Assembly: GCA_005887945.1 (NCBI GenBank)
Contig: VBOL01000065.1
Span: forward strand, 1 to 37,082
Reading direction: 5' to 3'
Origin: Nitrospirota bacterium
GTDB lineage: Bacteria; Nitrospirota; Nitrospiria; Nitrospirales; Nitrospiraceae
Length of the DNA: 37,082 nucleotides
Positions 13,781 through 23,335 of this stretch are shown here, one piece after another; the stretch's first letter is position 1; each line of letters opens with the position of its first letter. Under the pieces are notes generated by a model. It saw only the letters and a program-made list of their open reading frames with translations. It ran no database searches and was not told the DNA's origin. A program made the translations under genes and the position numbers.

Positions 13781-14503
13781 ATGACATCGGCGAATCGCTA
13801 TTTGACATCCTGGGAGGGTTACTGGAGTACCGCGACTGGCGCACCGGGCGAAATTTTTTGGGATGCCGATCCCCCTCATGCGGCCCAGCAAGACTTGGTA
13901 CTATTCCAAGACTATGTGGACCCACAGCTGCCGTTGATTGACCTGGGGTGTGGCAACGGAACGCAAACGCGCTTTCTTGCGGATCGTTTTGCAAGGGTGA
14001 TTGGCACTGAAATTTCTCCCACAGTGGTTGCTATTGCCCAAACGAAGAATGCCGCTCCCAACGTCTCGTACCGTATTCTTGATGTTCTTTGTCCTGGTGA
14101 CGCCCAAGCCCTCCACGAGGAAATTGGTGACGCCAATGTCTACATGCGGACGGTGTTGCATCAACTTTCGCCCGCGGATCACGCGACGGCGATACAGAGT
14201 ATAGAGGGGCTACTTGGGATACGAGGGATACTATATCTTATCGAACTTTCATCGGCTGCTGAACCCTACTTTACCCAACTGATTAAACAGTATGGGCCGC
14301 CCCCCGGCCTTGCACGGGTATTCCAGCATGAGATTACGCCAGGCATGTTGAATGAAAATGACATAGAAGTTCTGTTTCCAACGGATCGTTTTACGCTTCT
14401 TAGGACCGGCACGAGTCATATTTACACCGTGCATACACTTCCGACAGATGAAGTGGTGATAGTACCGGCATTCTACGCCATCCTTCGGCGACGGCAAAGC
14501 TAA
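13781..14503 (+). CDS. Class I SAM-dependent methyltransferase
   Basis: A 240-residue protein with the SAM-binding motif I LIDLGCGNGTQTRFLA (about residues 51-66), an acidic residue after strand 2 (VIGTEISP) and a motif II-like region (DVLCPGDAQ). The fold is the standard seven-strand methyltransferase; the substrate is unknown. An AAAGGAG site (13768-13774) precedes ATG 13781. It stands alone, with 174 bases upstream and a 640-base region without intact genes downstream. Confidence 0.82.
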   Translation: MTSANRYLTSWEGYWSTATGAPGEIFWDADPPHAAQQDLVLFQDYVDPQLPLIDLGCGNGTQTRFLADRFARVIGTEISPTVVAIAQTKNAAPNVSYRILDVLCPGDAQALHEEIGDANVYMRTVLHQLSPADHATAIQSIEGLLGIRGILYLIELSSAAEPYFTQLIKQYGPPPGLARVFQHEITPGMLNENDIEVLFPTDRFTLLRTGTSHIYTVHTLPTDEVVIVPAFYAILRRRQS

Positions 14504-14721
14504 GCCTAGTTGTGGCTTACTGGGAACCGATGTGAATTCCGGCCAGATAAAGTGGCGTTGGTTGTTCCGGTAAAAAAGTAGAGTGAGTAAATGAGAAGCG
14601 TTGCCCACCAATCGAAACTTTGAGGCCTAAGAGCCAGTTGGAATCCGACGCTCGCAAAGCTCGCGCGGCTCACCCGCGCCGATCTGTGTGTAAACGATCT
14701 ACCGTCCGTGACCTGCCCCCC

Positions 14722-14925
14722 TTCAACTGCTCCAAAGCACTGCAGATTTTCGCCACCTTGATCCAACTGCTCGGCGATTTTGACGCTATCAAGGCGGCGC
14801 TGCACGATGCCTTCGCCCGTAGCGATAGAGCTATGGGCACTTCAGGGCGTGTCGGCCAATCCGCGGGCGTGGTTCGTGTCGATCGGCCAGCTAGCCGAGC
14901 ATTCACGAAAACTCGCTTGTGTTAA
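14722..14925 (+). pseudogene. Remnant of an ECF sigma factor (DUF6596-type)
   Basis: Two frames carry consecutive parts of the sigma-2 region of a large ECF sigma factor. One reads IFATLIQLLGDFDAIKAALHDAFA; the next, shifted near 14787-14792, reads VAIELWALQGVSANPRAWFVSIGQL. Intact members of this group have LATLIRLLGDFDLAEEA, then DAFAAALERWP, then GVPANPRAWLV. No region 4 HTH is visible downstream, and the N-terminus has no suitable start. The rest of the 14504-15142 gap shows nothing else that I can support. Confidence 0.7.
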
Positions 14926-15142
14926 GAAAGAAGTCAGGCAGCCCACTCGGTGGTCGGTTCTTTCAGCTCCTGCCGATGGTTCGGCGTGTGCCGGGATATC
15001 GGCAGAACACCATCGTCAGTAAGACGTGTCTACCATACGGTGCTTGAAGTCTTTACCAAAATAACAATGGGTTATAAAAAACAACCAGCTCATGACTGCT
15101 GGAATGCCGCTTGCCATTCCATATGGGCGAGGTAAAAAATCC

Positions 15143-15439
15143 ATGCTGAAAATTACAACACTAACGAATGCAGAATCGATCATCCTCAGGCTTGAAGGAC
15201 GTCTGGCAGGACCTTGGGTGCAGGAGCTGGAACGGTGTTGGGGCTCTACCGTCGGCACGACGACGAACCTCCCTCTGTCTGTAGACCTGTCAGCCGTGAC
15301 CTATGTTGATTCGGATGGGAAGAATCTGCTGAAGAAGCTCCATCAACAGGGGGCCAAGCTTGTCGCCTCCGGTTGTCTTACAAGCTGTATCGTAAGTGAT
15401 ATTGCGCAAGTTGCTCGAAAGGGCGAACGTACGAAGTGA
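15143..15439 (+). CDS. STAS-domain protein (anti-sigma antagonist-like)
   Basis: A 98-residue single STAS domain. It has ITTLTNAESIILRLEGRLAG at the N-terminus and VDLSAVTYVDSDGKNLLKKL in the middle; Ser57 in the DSDG motif is the residue phosphorylated in SpoIIAA-type antagonists. I chose ATG 15143 because STAS domains begin with this strand and GCGAGG lies upstream; ATG 15092 would add an unlikely 17-residue extension. It ends 25 bases before the RND adaptor gene and is probably co-transcribed, but no partner kinase is in the window. Confidence 0.75.
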   Translation: MLKITTLTNAESIILRLEGRLAGPWVQELERCWGSTVGTTTNLPLSVDLSAVTYVDSDGKNLLKKLHQQGAKLVASGCLTSCIVSDIAQVARKGERTK

Positions 15440-15464
15440 CCGGATGATTCCCGAAGGACGATTG

Positions 15465-16679
15465 ATGACAAACATGAAAACACAGAAGCGACGTAACAGA
15501 CTCGTCTACAGCATGTTCAGTCTCCTCCTCGTCCTCGGCCTGACCGGCCTACTGGGTTGCAAAAAAGAGGCGGCCTCCACGCCGGCTCGTCCCATCCCGG
15601 AGGTGCCGGTGGTCACGGTGTCGCCTGGCACGATGCCGGACGAACCGGAGTTCATCGGTCAGACCGAAGCGTCGCGACCGGTCGAAATCCGTTCCCAGGT
15701 GACGGGTATCCTCAAAGAGAGGTTTTTTGCCGAGGAGCGCGACGTCAAGCAGGGCGACCGGCTCTATCAGATCGATCCGATTCCGTTCAAAGCGGCCATG
15801 AGCAGCGCCAATGCCAAGGTGGCTCAGGCAGAGGCAAGGCTGGTGCAGGCCAAGCAAAATTTTGCTCGCGTAAAACCGCTGTTGGCGGAACAGGCGGTCA
15901 GCCAAAAAGATGTTGATGATGCGGTGGCGGAGGAATTGGCTGCCAAGGCGGCGCTTGAGGGGGCCAAGGGCGATCAGGTGAAGGCCAAGTTCGATCTCGA
16001 CAACACGCTCATCACTGCGCCTATCAGCGGTCGGATTGAGCGGAGTCGGCTCTACGAAGGGCGCCTCATCTCCGCGCAGACCGATCTACTGACCACGATC
16101 CACCAGTTAGATCCCATGTATGTGAACGCGAGCGCCCCGGAAACGTTTGTCCTCAAACGCCTCCGGGAGCGCGCGACTAATCGGATCCAAGGCGCGACAC
16201 TCTACGAACTGCGGGGTGTCATCACATTTACGGACGGCAGCACCTATTCCCATGAAGGCAAGTTTGATTTGCTCGAAGTCGGCGTGCGCTCGGCCACCGG
16301 TACCAGGGACTTTCGCGTGACTTTCCCTAATCCGGATAGCGTCCTGTTCCCAGGACAGTTCGTGAAAATCCGCATTTTGGGCGCCGTGAGAACCGGCGTC
16401 ATCCTGGTCCCCCAGAGCGCCGTCCAGCAGGGACCCAAGGGACCCATCGTCTTTGTCGTCGGGGCTGACAATAAGGTGGAGATCCGCCCTGTTCGGGCCA
16501 CGTCCTGGCGCGGCAGTCAGTGGTCCATCGAAGATGGGTTACGCGAGGGAGAGCGGGTGATCATCGCGGGATTCCACATGATCGCGCCTGGCGCGCCGGT
16601 GAAAACCGTTCCGTATAATCAATCCGACCCAGCCGCTTCCGGCCAGCCGGCAGATGCGAAGCCGGAGCAGGCAAAATGA
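15465..16679 (+). CDS. RND efflux periplasmic adaptor (membrane fusion) lipoprotein
   Basis: A 404-residue AcrA/MexA-type adaptor. A lipoprotein signal ends in LTGLLGC with lipidated Cys32. It is followed by the lipoyl half-motif (VTGILKERFFAEERDVKQGDRLYQID), an alpha-helical hairpin rich in Ala, Glu and Lys (about 120-185), the second lipoyl half (NTLITAPISGRIERSR), a beta-barrel and a membrane-proximal domain (VLVPQSAVQQG). It links the inner-membrane pump to the outer-membrane channel. ATG 15465 has GAAGGA upstream; ATG 15474 is possible. The stop overlaps the start of the pump gene by four bases (ATGA), showing tight coupling. Confidence 0.92.
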   Translation: MTNMKTQKRRNRLVYSMFSLLLVLGLTGLLGCKKEAASTPARPIPEVPVVTVSPGTMPDEPEFIGQTEASRPVEIRSQVTGILKERFFAEERDVKQGDRLYQIDPIPFKAAMSSANAKVAQAEARLVQAKQNFARVKPLLAEQAVSQKDVDDAVAEELAAKAALEGAKGDQVKAKFDLDNTLITAPISGRIERSRLYEGRLISAQTDLLTTIHQLDPMYVNASAPETFVLKRLRERATNRIQGATLYELRGVITFTDGSTYSHEGKFDLLEVGVRSATGTRDFRVTFPNPDSVLFPGQFVKIRILGAVRTGVILVPQSAVQQGPKGPIVFVVGADNKVEIRPVRATSWRGSQWSIEDGLREGERVIIAGFHMIAPGAPVKTVPYNQSDPAASGQPADAKPEQAK

Positions 16680-19600
16680 TCCCGCACTTTTTTATCGATC
16701 GCCCGATCTTCGCTTCGGTCCTGTCCATCGTGATTGTTGTCCTGGGGTTGGTCGCCTTACAAGGCCTGCCCATCGCCCAGTTTCCGGAAATCACGCCGCC
16801 CGTCGTCCAGATCGAGGCCGACTATCCCGGCGCGAGCGCGGAAGTAATCGCAGATTCAGTCGCGCGCCCGATCGAAGTGCAGCTTCCCGGCATCGACAAC
16901 CTCCTCTACTACGATTCCACCAGCACCAATGACGGGCACATGACCATCAAGCTCACATTCGAGATTGGTACGAATGTGGACATCGCGCAGGTACAGACCC
17001 AGAACCGCCAGAAGCTGGCGGAGCCCCAGTTGCCGCCCGAAGTTGTCCGCCAAGGCATTTCGGTCAAGAAAGTGTCGCCCGACCTGCTGGCGGTCGTCGC
17101 GCTCAGTTCCAGCGATCCCACGAAAGATACCGTCTTTATCTCCAACTATGCGCTCCTCAACGTGATCGATAATCTCAAACGATTGCGTGGCGTCGGAGAC
17201 GCGGTGGTCTTCGGCGGACAGAATTACTCGATGCGCCTGATCCTGGACCCGATCAGGATGGCGCAACTCAGCCTCACGCCCACCGACATTGCCAATGTTG
17301 TCCGTGAACAAAATCGGGACTTTCCAGCTGGGACGATCGGGCGAGAACCGGCGCCAAGAGGTACCGAACTGACGATCCCGGTGATCACGCAAGGCCGTCT
17401 CACGGACGTGAAGGATTTCGAGGAGATGATCGTTCGGGCGCTCCCAGACGGTTCGATGATCCGCTTAAAAGATGTAGCCAAGATCGAGCTGGGCGCTCAA
17501 TCCTATAGTCTCGAGGGCCGGTGGAATGGCAAACCCAATGTGTTTCTCTTGACCTTCCTGTCGCCAGGCGCCAATGCCCTCGACACGGTGAAGCGAGTTC
17601 GGAAGGAAATGGACGCAGTATCGAAGAGCTTTCCCCACGGGGTTTCTTACGATATTCCGTACGATACGACGAGATTTATCGAAGTGTCCATCAAAGAAGT
17701 GGTCAAAACCCTGGCGCAAGCGATGGTGCTGGTCATCCTCGTCGTGTATTTGTTCCTCCAAAGTTGGCGCGCGACGCTGATCCCAGGCGTGGCCGTGCCG
17801 GTTTCCCTCATCGGTACTTTTGCCGGCATGCAGGCACTAGGCTTTTCGATCAACACCCTCACCCTCTTTGGTATGGTCCTTGCCATAGGGATGGTGGTCG
17901 ATGACGCCATCGTGGTGGTGGAGAACGTCGAGCGTCACATAGGAGAGGGACTTTCGCCGAAGGATGCCGCCAAGAAGGCGATGGATGAGGTAAGTGGACC
18001 GGTGATCGCAATCGTGCTTGTTCTCTGCGCCGTGTTCGTGCCGGTGGGTTTCTTGGGCGGCATCACGGGCGAGCTATACAAGCAATTTGCTATCACCATC
18101 GCCATCTCCGTCATCATCTCCGGGATGGTTGCCCTCACCCTGAGTCCAGCCCTCTGTTCCCTGGTGCTGAAGCCAGGCCATAGCCAGCGTAGAGGTTTTT
18201 TCGGTGTCTTCAATCGATTCTTCGGTTGGACGCAGGCTCGCTATACGACCGTCGTGGGGACAATCCTCAACCGCTCGGTCTTATCCTTGGTGCTCTTTGG
18301 CATCATCGGCCTCTTCGCCGTCGGGTTATTCAGGACGATTCCCTCCAGCTTCTTGCCGGAGGAAGATCAGGGCTACTTCATCACGATCGTACAGCTGCCA
18401 GATGGTGCGTCTAAGCAACGGACCGATGTGGTGCTGAGTAAAATTGAAAACTACTTTCTTTCAGTTCCCGCTATCCATTCGACCGATGCGTTGGCCGGCC
18501 AGAACTTCGTCTTCGGCACCAGAGGGCCGAACGCGGCGACGATGTTTCTGCCCTTGCATCACTGGGACAAACGAGAGGGACCGCAGAACCACGTGAAGGC
18601 CCTGATCGGCGCCGCGTATGGAGAGTTCGCGAAAATTCCTGAGGCGCTAATTTTGGCCTTTAACGCCCCGTCTATCCGAGGACTCGGCGCCACGGGCGGG
18701 TTTTCCCTCCAGCTTCAGGATCCTAGCAGCGGGGATTTCAACAAGTTTGCCGGCGTGGCCCAAGAGTTTCTCGCCAAAGCCAGACAGCAACCGGCGATCG
18801 GAGCGATCGGCTCCAGCTTTCGCGTGAGCGCGCCGCGAATCTTTGCCCATGTGGACCGAGAACGAGCCAAATCGTTGGGCGTGCCGATCTCCGAAGTGTT
18901 CGACACGCTGCAGGCCTATTTTGGCAATCTCTACATCAATGACTTTCTCAAATTCGGCCGTGTCTATCGGGTGCAAACGGAGGCCGAGCCGCAATTTCGA
19001 TCTACGCCTGAGGACGTCGCCAAGATCTACGTACGTGCCGTGAATGGACAGAAATCCACCATGATTCCGCTCGATACAGTGGTGACGACGGAATTCACCA
19101 GTGGACCGGATCCGGTCACCCACTTCAACGGATACAACACGGCCCTGGTCTTGGGAGCAGCGGCTCCGGGGTACAGTTCCGGGCAGGTACTCGATGCTCT
19201 GGCTCAGGTGGCCAAGGAGGTGTTGGTTCCCCAAGGATACGGAATCGATTGGAGCGGGATCTCCTACCAGGAACGCATGGTCGGGCAGCAATCGCTTTTT
19301 GCCTTTGCCTTCGGCTTGCTGATGGTGTTTCTTGTGTTGGCCGCGCAGTATGAGAGTTGGGCCGTGCCTTTTGCCGTGCTCCTCGCCGTGCCTTTTGGTA
19401 TTTTCGGAGCCTTGTCCGCCGTGTGGGTGATGGGAATGTCCAACGACATCTACTTCCAAATCGGATTGGTCACGCTGATCGGACTCTCCGCAAAAAACGC
19501 AATTCTGATCGTCGAGTTCGCCAACAAACGCTATGAAGCCGGACACTCCTTGGTCGATGCCGCGATGGAAGCCGCCAGAATTCGGTTCCGGCCGATCGTG

Positions 19601-19846
19601 ATGACCTCGATGGCCTTTATTCTGGGCGTCGTGCCGTTGGTCCTCGCAACCGGTGCGGGCGCAGCCAGTCGCAATTCCATCGGAACCGGCGTCTTCGGCG
19701 GCATGCTTGCCGCCACCTTCTTGGCCATCTTCTTCGTGCCGCTCTTTTTTGTGCTGATTCGGAAACTGAGTCGGCGTGGCACTGGTCAAGCGGCTCCCCC
19801 TCCTGGGACAAGCTCGGTTCCGTTAGAGATAGAAGGAGGAGAGTGA
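16676..19846 (+). CDS. RND multidrug efflux pump, HAE1 family (AcrB-like)
   Basis: A 1056-residue proton-driven inner-membrane transporter. It begins FFIDRPIFASVLSIVIVVLG (TM1), has the two large periplasmic porter loops, and carries the proton-relay residues Asp409 and Asp410 in VVDDAIVVVENVERH (TM4) and Lys940 in SAKNAILIVEF (TM10), all as in AcrB. The length is typical of the family (about 1,050). It is expected to form a homotrimer exporting hydrophobic or amphiphilic compounds, fed by the adaptor upstream and an outer-membrane factor downstream. The C-terminal tail is Pro-rich and unremarkable. No local TetR-type repressor is present. Confidence 0.95.
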   Translation: MIPHFFIDRPIFASVLSIVIVVLGLVALQGLPIAQFPEITPPVVQIEADYPGASAEVIADSVARPIEVQLPGIDNLLYYDSTSTNDGHMTIKLTFEIGTNVDIAQVQTQNRQKLAEPQLPPEVVRQGISVKKVSPDLLAVVALSSSDPTKDTVFISNYALLNVIDNLKRLRGVGDAVVFGGQNYSMRLILDPIRMAQLSLTPTDIANVVREQNRDFPAGTIGREPAPRGTELTIPVITQGRLTDVKDFEEMIVRALPDGSMIRLKDVAKIELGAQSYSLEGRWNGKPNVFLLTFLSPGANALDTVKRVRKEMDAVSKSFPHGVSYDIPYDTTRFIEVSIKEVVKTLAQAMVLVILVVYLFLQSWRATLIPGVAVPVSLIGTFAGMQALGFSINTLTLFGMVLAIGMVVDDAIVVVENVERHIGEGLSPKDAAKKAMDEVSGPVIAIVLVLCAVFVPVGFLGGITGELYKQFAITIAISVIISGMVALTLSPALCSLVLKPGHSQRRGFFGVFNRFFGWTQARYTTVVGTILNRSVLSLVLFGIIGLFAVGLFRTIPSSFLPEEDQGYFITIVQLPDGASKQRTDVVLSKIENYFLSVPAIHSTDALAGQNFVFGTRGPNAATMFLPLHHWDKREGPQNHVKALIGAAYGEFAKIPEALILAFNAPSIRGLGATGGFSLQLQDPSSGDFNKFAGVAQEFLAKARQQPAIGAIGSSFRVSAPRIFAHVDRERAKSLGVPISEVFDTLQAYFGNLYINDFLKFGRVYRVQTEAEPQFRSTPEDVAKIYVRAVNGQKSTMIPLDTVVTTEFTSGPDPVTHFNGYNTALVLGAAAPGYSSGQVLDALAQVAKEVLVPQGYGIDWSGISYQERMVGQQSLFAFAFGLLMVFLVLAAQYESWAVPFAVLLAVPFGIFGALSAVWVMGMSNDIYFQIGLVTLIGLSAKNAILIVEFANKRYEAGHSLVDAAMEAARIRFRPIVMTSMAFILGVVPLVLATGAGAASRNSIGTGVFGGMLAATFLAIFFVPLFFVLIRKLSRRGTGQAAPPPGTSSVPLEIEGGE

Positions 19847-19847
19847 C

Positions 19848-21284
19848 ATGCGCAGCCTCATCCTCGCAGCCTTTTCGATGCTCCTGCTCTCTTGCGCTAT
19901 GGGGCCCGACTATTCTCGCCCAGACATTCCCACCTCCGACTCCTTTCGCATGGCCGGGGAAGGGAAAGACTTACCATCCCTCGCCAATGTACCTTGGTGG
20001 GAACTCTATCACGACGAGGAGCTCCAAAAGTTGATCCGTATTGCGCTGGAGGAGAACAAGGATCTCAAGCGGGCTGTCGCGACAGTTGATGAGTTCGCAG
20101 CTCGGCTGCTCGTCGCCAAAACCGACTTTGCCCCTCAGATGAACGCAACGGCCAACGCGCCGGTCTTCGGCAACACGAAGAATGTTGCCTTCCCCGGGTT
20201 TCCCAACCCGTTCAATTACTATGTGCAGGGGAATCTCGCCTGGGAAATTGATGTCTGGGGACGTATCCGCCGCTCCAATGAGGCGGCTCTCGGCGAATTA
20301 TTAGCTCGCGAAGAGAACCGACGAGCCCTCATCCTGCAACTCGTGGGCGGGGTAGCCCAGGCCTATTTTGATCTTCGGCAGTTCGACATGCAGTTGGAGA
20401 TCGCCCAGCGCACGCTGGAGGCATGGGAAGAATCGGTGAGAATCGGCCAGGCGCGGCTACGACAGGGAGTGATCAACAGGCTGGATGTTGACCAGTTCGA
20501 GGCGGAGCGGGAAAATGCCGTGGCTCGCATCGCAGAGCTGAAGCGTCAGATGGTTCAGAAAGAGAACGAGCTCAGCGTGCTGCTGGGGAGAAATCCCAGG
20601 CAAATCTCCAGGGGGCGGTCGCTCACTGAACAGGTGATGCCACCTGTGGTGCCGGCTGGCCTTCCCTCCGAACTGCTCCAGCGGCGTCCCGATGTGGTTC
20701 AGGCGGAGCAAGGTCTAGCGGCAGCGACCGCCAGGATCGGCATGGCCACGGCAGACCGGTTTCCCAAGCTCAGCATCACCGGCATTCTGGGTATAGCCAG
20801 TCCACAGTTGTCCAGGCTGGTGGCCAACGAGACCTTTTTCGGTGTTGCAGGCCCAAGCTTGGCCGGACCATTATTCAATGCGCAGATTTTGGGCTTCCAA
20901 CAGAAAGCGGTTGAAGCTCAAGCCAGGCAGGTCTTGGCTCAATACGAGCAGACGATCCTCGTCGCGTTCAGGGAAGTTGAAGACGCTTTGGTGGGTGTTA
21001 GCACTGCCCGTGAGCAGGCCGACGCACAGGAGAGGCAGGTCAATGCTCTGCGGTCGGCCTTGCACCTCGCCAATCTGCGATACAAAGGCGGACTCGCGAA
21101 CTATTTGGATGTCCTCATCGCACAGCGGAGTCTCTTCGAGGCGGAATTGTCACTCGCCGCCACCCGTCGCCTCCATCTGGTGTCGGTCGTCCAGCTCTAT
21201 AAGGCCTTAGGTGGTGGCTGGTCGCCGGACGAAGCGGGTCGCGAGCGCCCAGGTTCGTCTGTGCCACCAGGAGGCCCGGGATGA
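19848..21284 (+). CDS. Outer-membrane efflux lipoprotein (NodT/OprM family)
   Basis: A 478-residue TolC-like channel. The signal peptide ends in LLLSCAMGPDY with lipidated Cys16, followed by the family segment VPWWELYHDEELQKLIRIALEENKDL. Two structural repeats follow (YVQGNLAWEIDVWGRIRRS and the later FREVEDALVGVSTAREQ). This is the export duct of the tripartite pump. Its ATG lies 1 base after the pump stop codon and uses an SD (GGAGGAGAG) inside the end of the pump gene, so the three genes form one operon. The C-terminal tail is Gly/Pro-rich. Confidence 0.93.
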   Translation: MRSLILAAFSMLLLSCAMGPDYSRPDIPTSDSFRMAGEGKDLPSLANVPWWELYHDEELQKLIRIALEENKDLKRAVATVDEFAARLLVAKTDFAPQMNATANAPVFGNTKNVAFPGFPNPFNYYVQGNLAWEIDVWGRIRRSNEAALGELLAREENRRALILQLVGGVAQAYFDLRQFDMQLEIAQRTLEAWEESVRIGQARLRQGVINRLDVDQFEAERENAVARIAELKRQMVQKENELSVLLGRNPRQISRGRSLTEQVMPPVVPAGLPSELLQRRPDVVQAEQGLAAATARIGMATADRFPKLSITGILGIASPQLSRLVANETFFGVAGPSLAGPLFNAQILGFQQKAVEAQARQVLAQYEQTILVAFREVEDALVGVSTAREQADAQERQVNALRSALHLANLRYKGGLANYLDVLIAQRSLFEAELSLAATRRLHLVSVVQLYKALGGGWSPDEAGRERPGSSVPPGGPG

Positions 21285-21347
21285 GGTGATGCAGGGCAGG
21301 TAGTTCCCACCGACGGTCGATTCACGACCTTCACGAAGGAGGCAGCC

Positions 21348-21560
21348 ATGCCGAAACGCACGATACAGAAAGAGGACACACCGCGAATGAAGCGCATCAT
21401 CTTCGGAAAAGGAGCATCTGCTTCTCGCGGGCCATCGCAGGGTGAGATCGAGCGGCGCGCCTACCAGATTTTCCTCGAACGCGGCGGTACCGACGGCCAT
21501 GCCGACGAGGATTGGCTGCAGGCAGAATATGAGCTTCGACGAGAGAAAGGACAAGCGTAA
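21348..21560 (+). CDS. DUF2934 domain protein
   Basis: A 70-residue protein with the DUF2934 signature in its C-terminal half: RRAYQIFLERGGTDGHADEDWLQAEYELR. The N-terminal 30 residues are basic and likely disordered. DUF2934 proteins are small, often found next to stress genes, and have no established function. GAAGGAGG precedes ATG 21348. It ends 6 bases before the nitroreductase gene, and the two are likely co-transcribed. Confidence 0.8.
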   Translation: MPKRTIQKEDTPRMKRIIFGKGASASRGPSQGEIERRAYQIFLERGGTDGHADEDWLQAEYELRREKGQA

Positions 21561-21566
21561 GAGACG

Positions 21567-22163
21567 ATGATGGAAAAACCGGCAGACGCGCAGCATCCCA
21601 TTCATGACCTGTTCAAGCGTCGATGGAGCCCGCGCGCCTTTTCTGACCAGCCGGTAGAAGCGGAGAAACTCCGCATTCTCTTCGAGGCCGCCCGGTGGGC
21701 ACCATCTTCCAACAACGAGCAGCCGTGGCGGTTCATCGTCGCGAATAAGGACCATGAGACCGAGTGGAACCGGCTCCTCGCTTGCCTGGTGGAAGGCAAT
21801 CGCACATGGGCCTCCCGCGCGCCGGTCCTGATTCTGTCCGTGGCGAGCCTGAACTTTGAGGATGATTCCAAACCGAATCGGCATGCTTTTCACGACACCG
21901 GCATGGCGGTCGAGAATCTGGTGCTCCAAGCCACGGCGCTCGGACTTGCGGCGCATCAGATGGCGGGCTTTGATGTGGAGAAGGAGCGCGCCGACCTCAA
22001 GATCCCGTCGGGCTACGAGCCGGTTGCGATGATCGCGGTGGGCTATCCGGGGGAGCTCGCGTCCCTTTCCGACCGCCTACGCGAACGAGAACTGCAGCTA
22101 CGAAACCGCCGGCCCATTTCAGAGTGGACGTTTTCCGGGCAGTGGGGAACCCCCCTGCGGTAG
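21567..22163 (+). CDS. Nitroreductase family protein
   Basis: A 198-residue FMN-dependent nitroreductase-fold enzyme. RRWSPRAFSDQPV binds FMN phosphate at the N-terminus, AARWAPSSNNEQPWRF is the second signature, and GMAVENLVLQATALGLAAHQM is the core helix. It probably reduces nitroaromatics or quinones with NAD(P)H. The start may be ATG 21567 or the adjacent ATG 21570; GAGACGATG is a weak SD. It stands 24 bases ahead of the broken SDR gene. Confidence 0.85.
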   Translation: MMEKPADAQHPIHDLFKRRWSPRAFSDQPVEAEKLRILFEAARWAPSSNNEQPWRFIVANKDHETEWNRLLACLVEGNRTWASRAPVLILSVASLNFEDDSKPNRHAFHDTGMAVENLVLQATALGLAAHQMAGFDVEKERADLKIPSGYEPVAMIAVGYPGELASLSDRLRERELQLRNRRPISEWTFSGQWGTPLR

Positions 22164-22187
22164 CAGTGTCATAAAGGAGTCAAGCAG

Positions 22188-22919
22188 ATGGGGTCGTTGA
22201 GCGGAAAAGTGGCGATTGTGACCGGGGCTTCCAATGGAATCGGCCGAGCGATCGCGGAGCGATTGGCCGAAGATGGCGCCATTGTCGTGGTGAACTACAA
22301 CCACAGCGATGAGAAGGCCAAGCAGGTGGTCACGGGCATTCAGGCCAAGGGTGGGAAGGCAGTCACCGTCCAATCTGACATGAGCCAGGTCACATAGGCG
22401 CGCCGCCTTGTAATCGAGACGGTGGAACAATTTGGCGGGCTCGACATCCTCGTCAACAATGCCGGGCTGTTTATGCCTAGGCCACTCCTGGAGACAACCG
22501 AGGCTGACTTCGATCAGATCATCGCCTTGAACGCCAAGGGTCCCTACTTCGCGATGCAGGAAGCGGCCAATGTGCTCAAAGAGGGTGGCCGCATTGTGAA
22601 CATTTCGACCGATGGAACCCATTTGAGTTTTCCCGGTGCGACGGCCTATCTTGGGAGCAAAGGCGCACTGGAACAGTACACGAAAGGACTGGCGCAGGAA
22701 CTCGCTCCACGAGGCATTACCGTCAATACGGTCTCACCAGGTTTTACCGAAACGGGCATGATGACAGACCAGTTCCGCCAGATTGGCATACAGATGTCGC
22801 CGTTGAGGCGGCTTGGTCTCCCCAAGGATATTGCCGACGTGGTGGCGTTCGTCGTCAGTGAAGAGGCGCGGTGGTTGACGGGCCAAAATATTCACGCCGG
22901 CGGCGGTATTGTCATGTAG
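22188..22919 (+). pseudogene. SDR-family oxidoreductase interrupted by an amber codon
   Basis: The frame encodes a full 243-residue classical short-chain dehydrogenase but holds TAG at 22395-22397 (codon 70). Before it are the cofactor motif TGASNGIG and [10 protein letters not shown]; after it are LVNNAG, the catalytic Ser in VNIST, and Tyr-x3-Lys in YLGSKGA, ending AGGGIVM. Downstream the same frame stays open to 22919 with no further damage, so the lesion is a single base change (probably from GAG or similar) or a read error. As written it yields a 69-residue fragment; re-initiation after the stop would lack the cofactor motif. Confidence 0.85.
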
Positions 22920-22929
22920 GAGGGAACGG

Positions 22930-23325
22930 ATGGGACGGCAGAATATTTCCACTGGTGGTCCCTGGGAAGGCAAGCTCGGCTATTCGCGGGCGGTACGGGT
23001 CGGAGCCTCTATATACGTATCTGGCTCGACGGCCATGACGGCATCAGGTCTCGTTGGCAAGGGGGATCCCTATGCACAGACGATTCAGACGTTGAAGAAG
23101 ATTGAAGCGGCAATCCAGCAGGCTGGTGCCTCGCTTGCCGATGTGGTACGAACGCGCATATACGTGGTGAACATTGATCAATGGGAGGAAGTCGGCCGGG
23201 CCCATGGTGAAGTGTTCGGGACCATTCGGCCTGCGACGACGATGGTGGAAGTGCAACGGCTGATCGATCCGGACATGTTGGTCGAGATCGAGGCCGATGC
23301 CATTCTGACCCAGGAAAAATCTTAG
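22930..23325 (+). CDS. RidA family protein (enamine/imine deaminase-like)
   Basis: A 131-residue YjgF/RidA-fold protein. It has the N-terminal [17 protein letters not shown] segment, the VSGSTA strand, [11 protein letters not shown] with the conserved Arg that contacts the substrate carboxylate, and the C-terminal [10 protein letters not shown]. RidA proteins hydrolyse reactive 2-aminoacrylate-type imines; this subgroup, with a longer first loop, is less well characterised. ATG 22930 follows GGAGG at 22919-22923, inside the stop region of the SDR gene, so it was probably in one operon with it. Confidence 0.87.
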   Translation: MGRQNISTGGPWEGKLGYSRAVRVGASIYVSGSTAMTASGLVGKGDPYAQTIQTLKKIEAAIQQAGASLADVVRTRIYVVNIDQWEEVGRAHGEVFGTIRPATTMVEVQRLIDPDMLVEIEADAILTQEKS

Positions 23326-23335
23326 GGGCAGGCGT

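Noticed and set aside
18647-19789. Long open frame on the minus strand (380 codons)
   Set aside because: Lies entirely antisense to the RND pump; His/Gly-rich composition is a by-product of GC-biased codons in the real gene.
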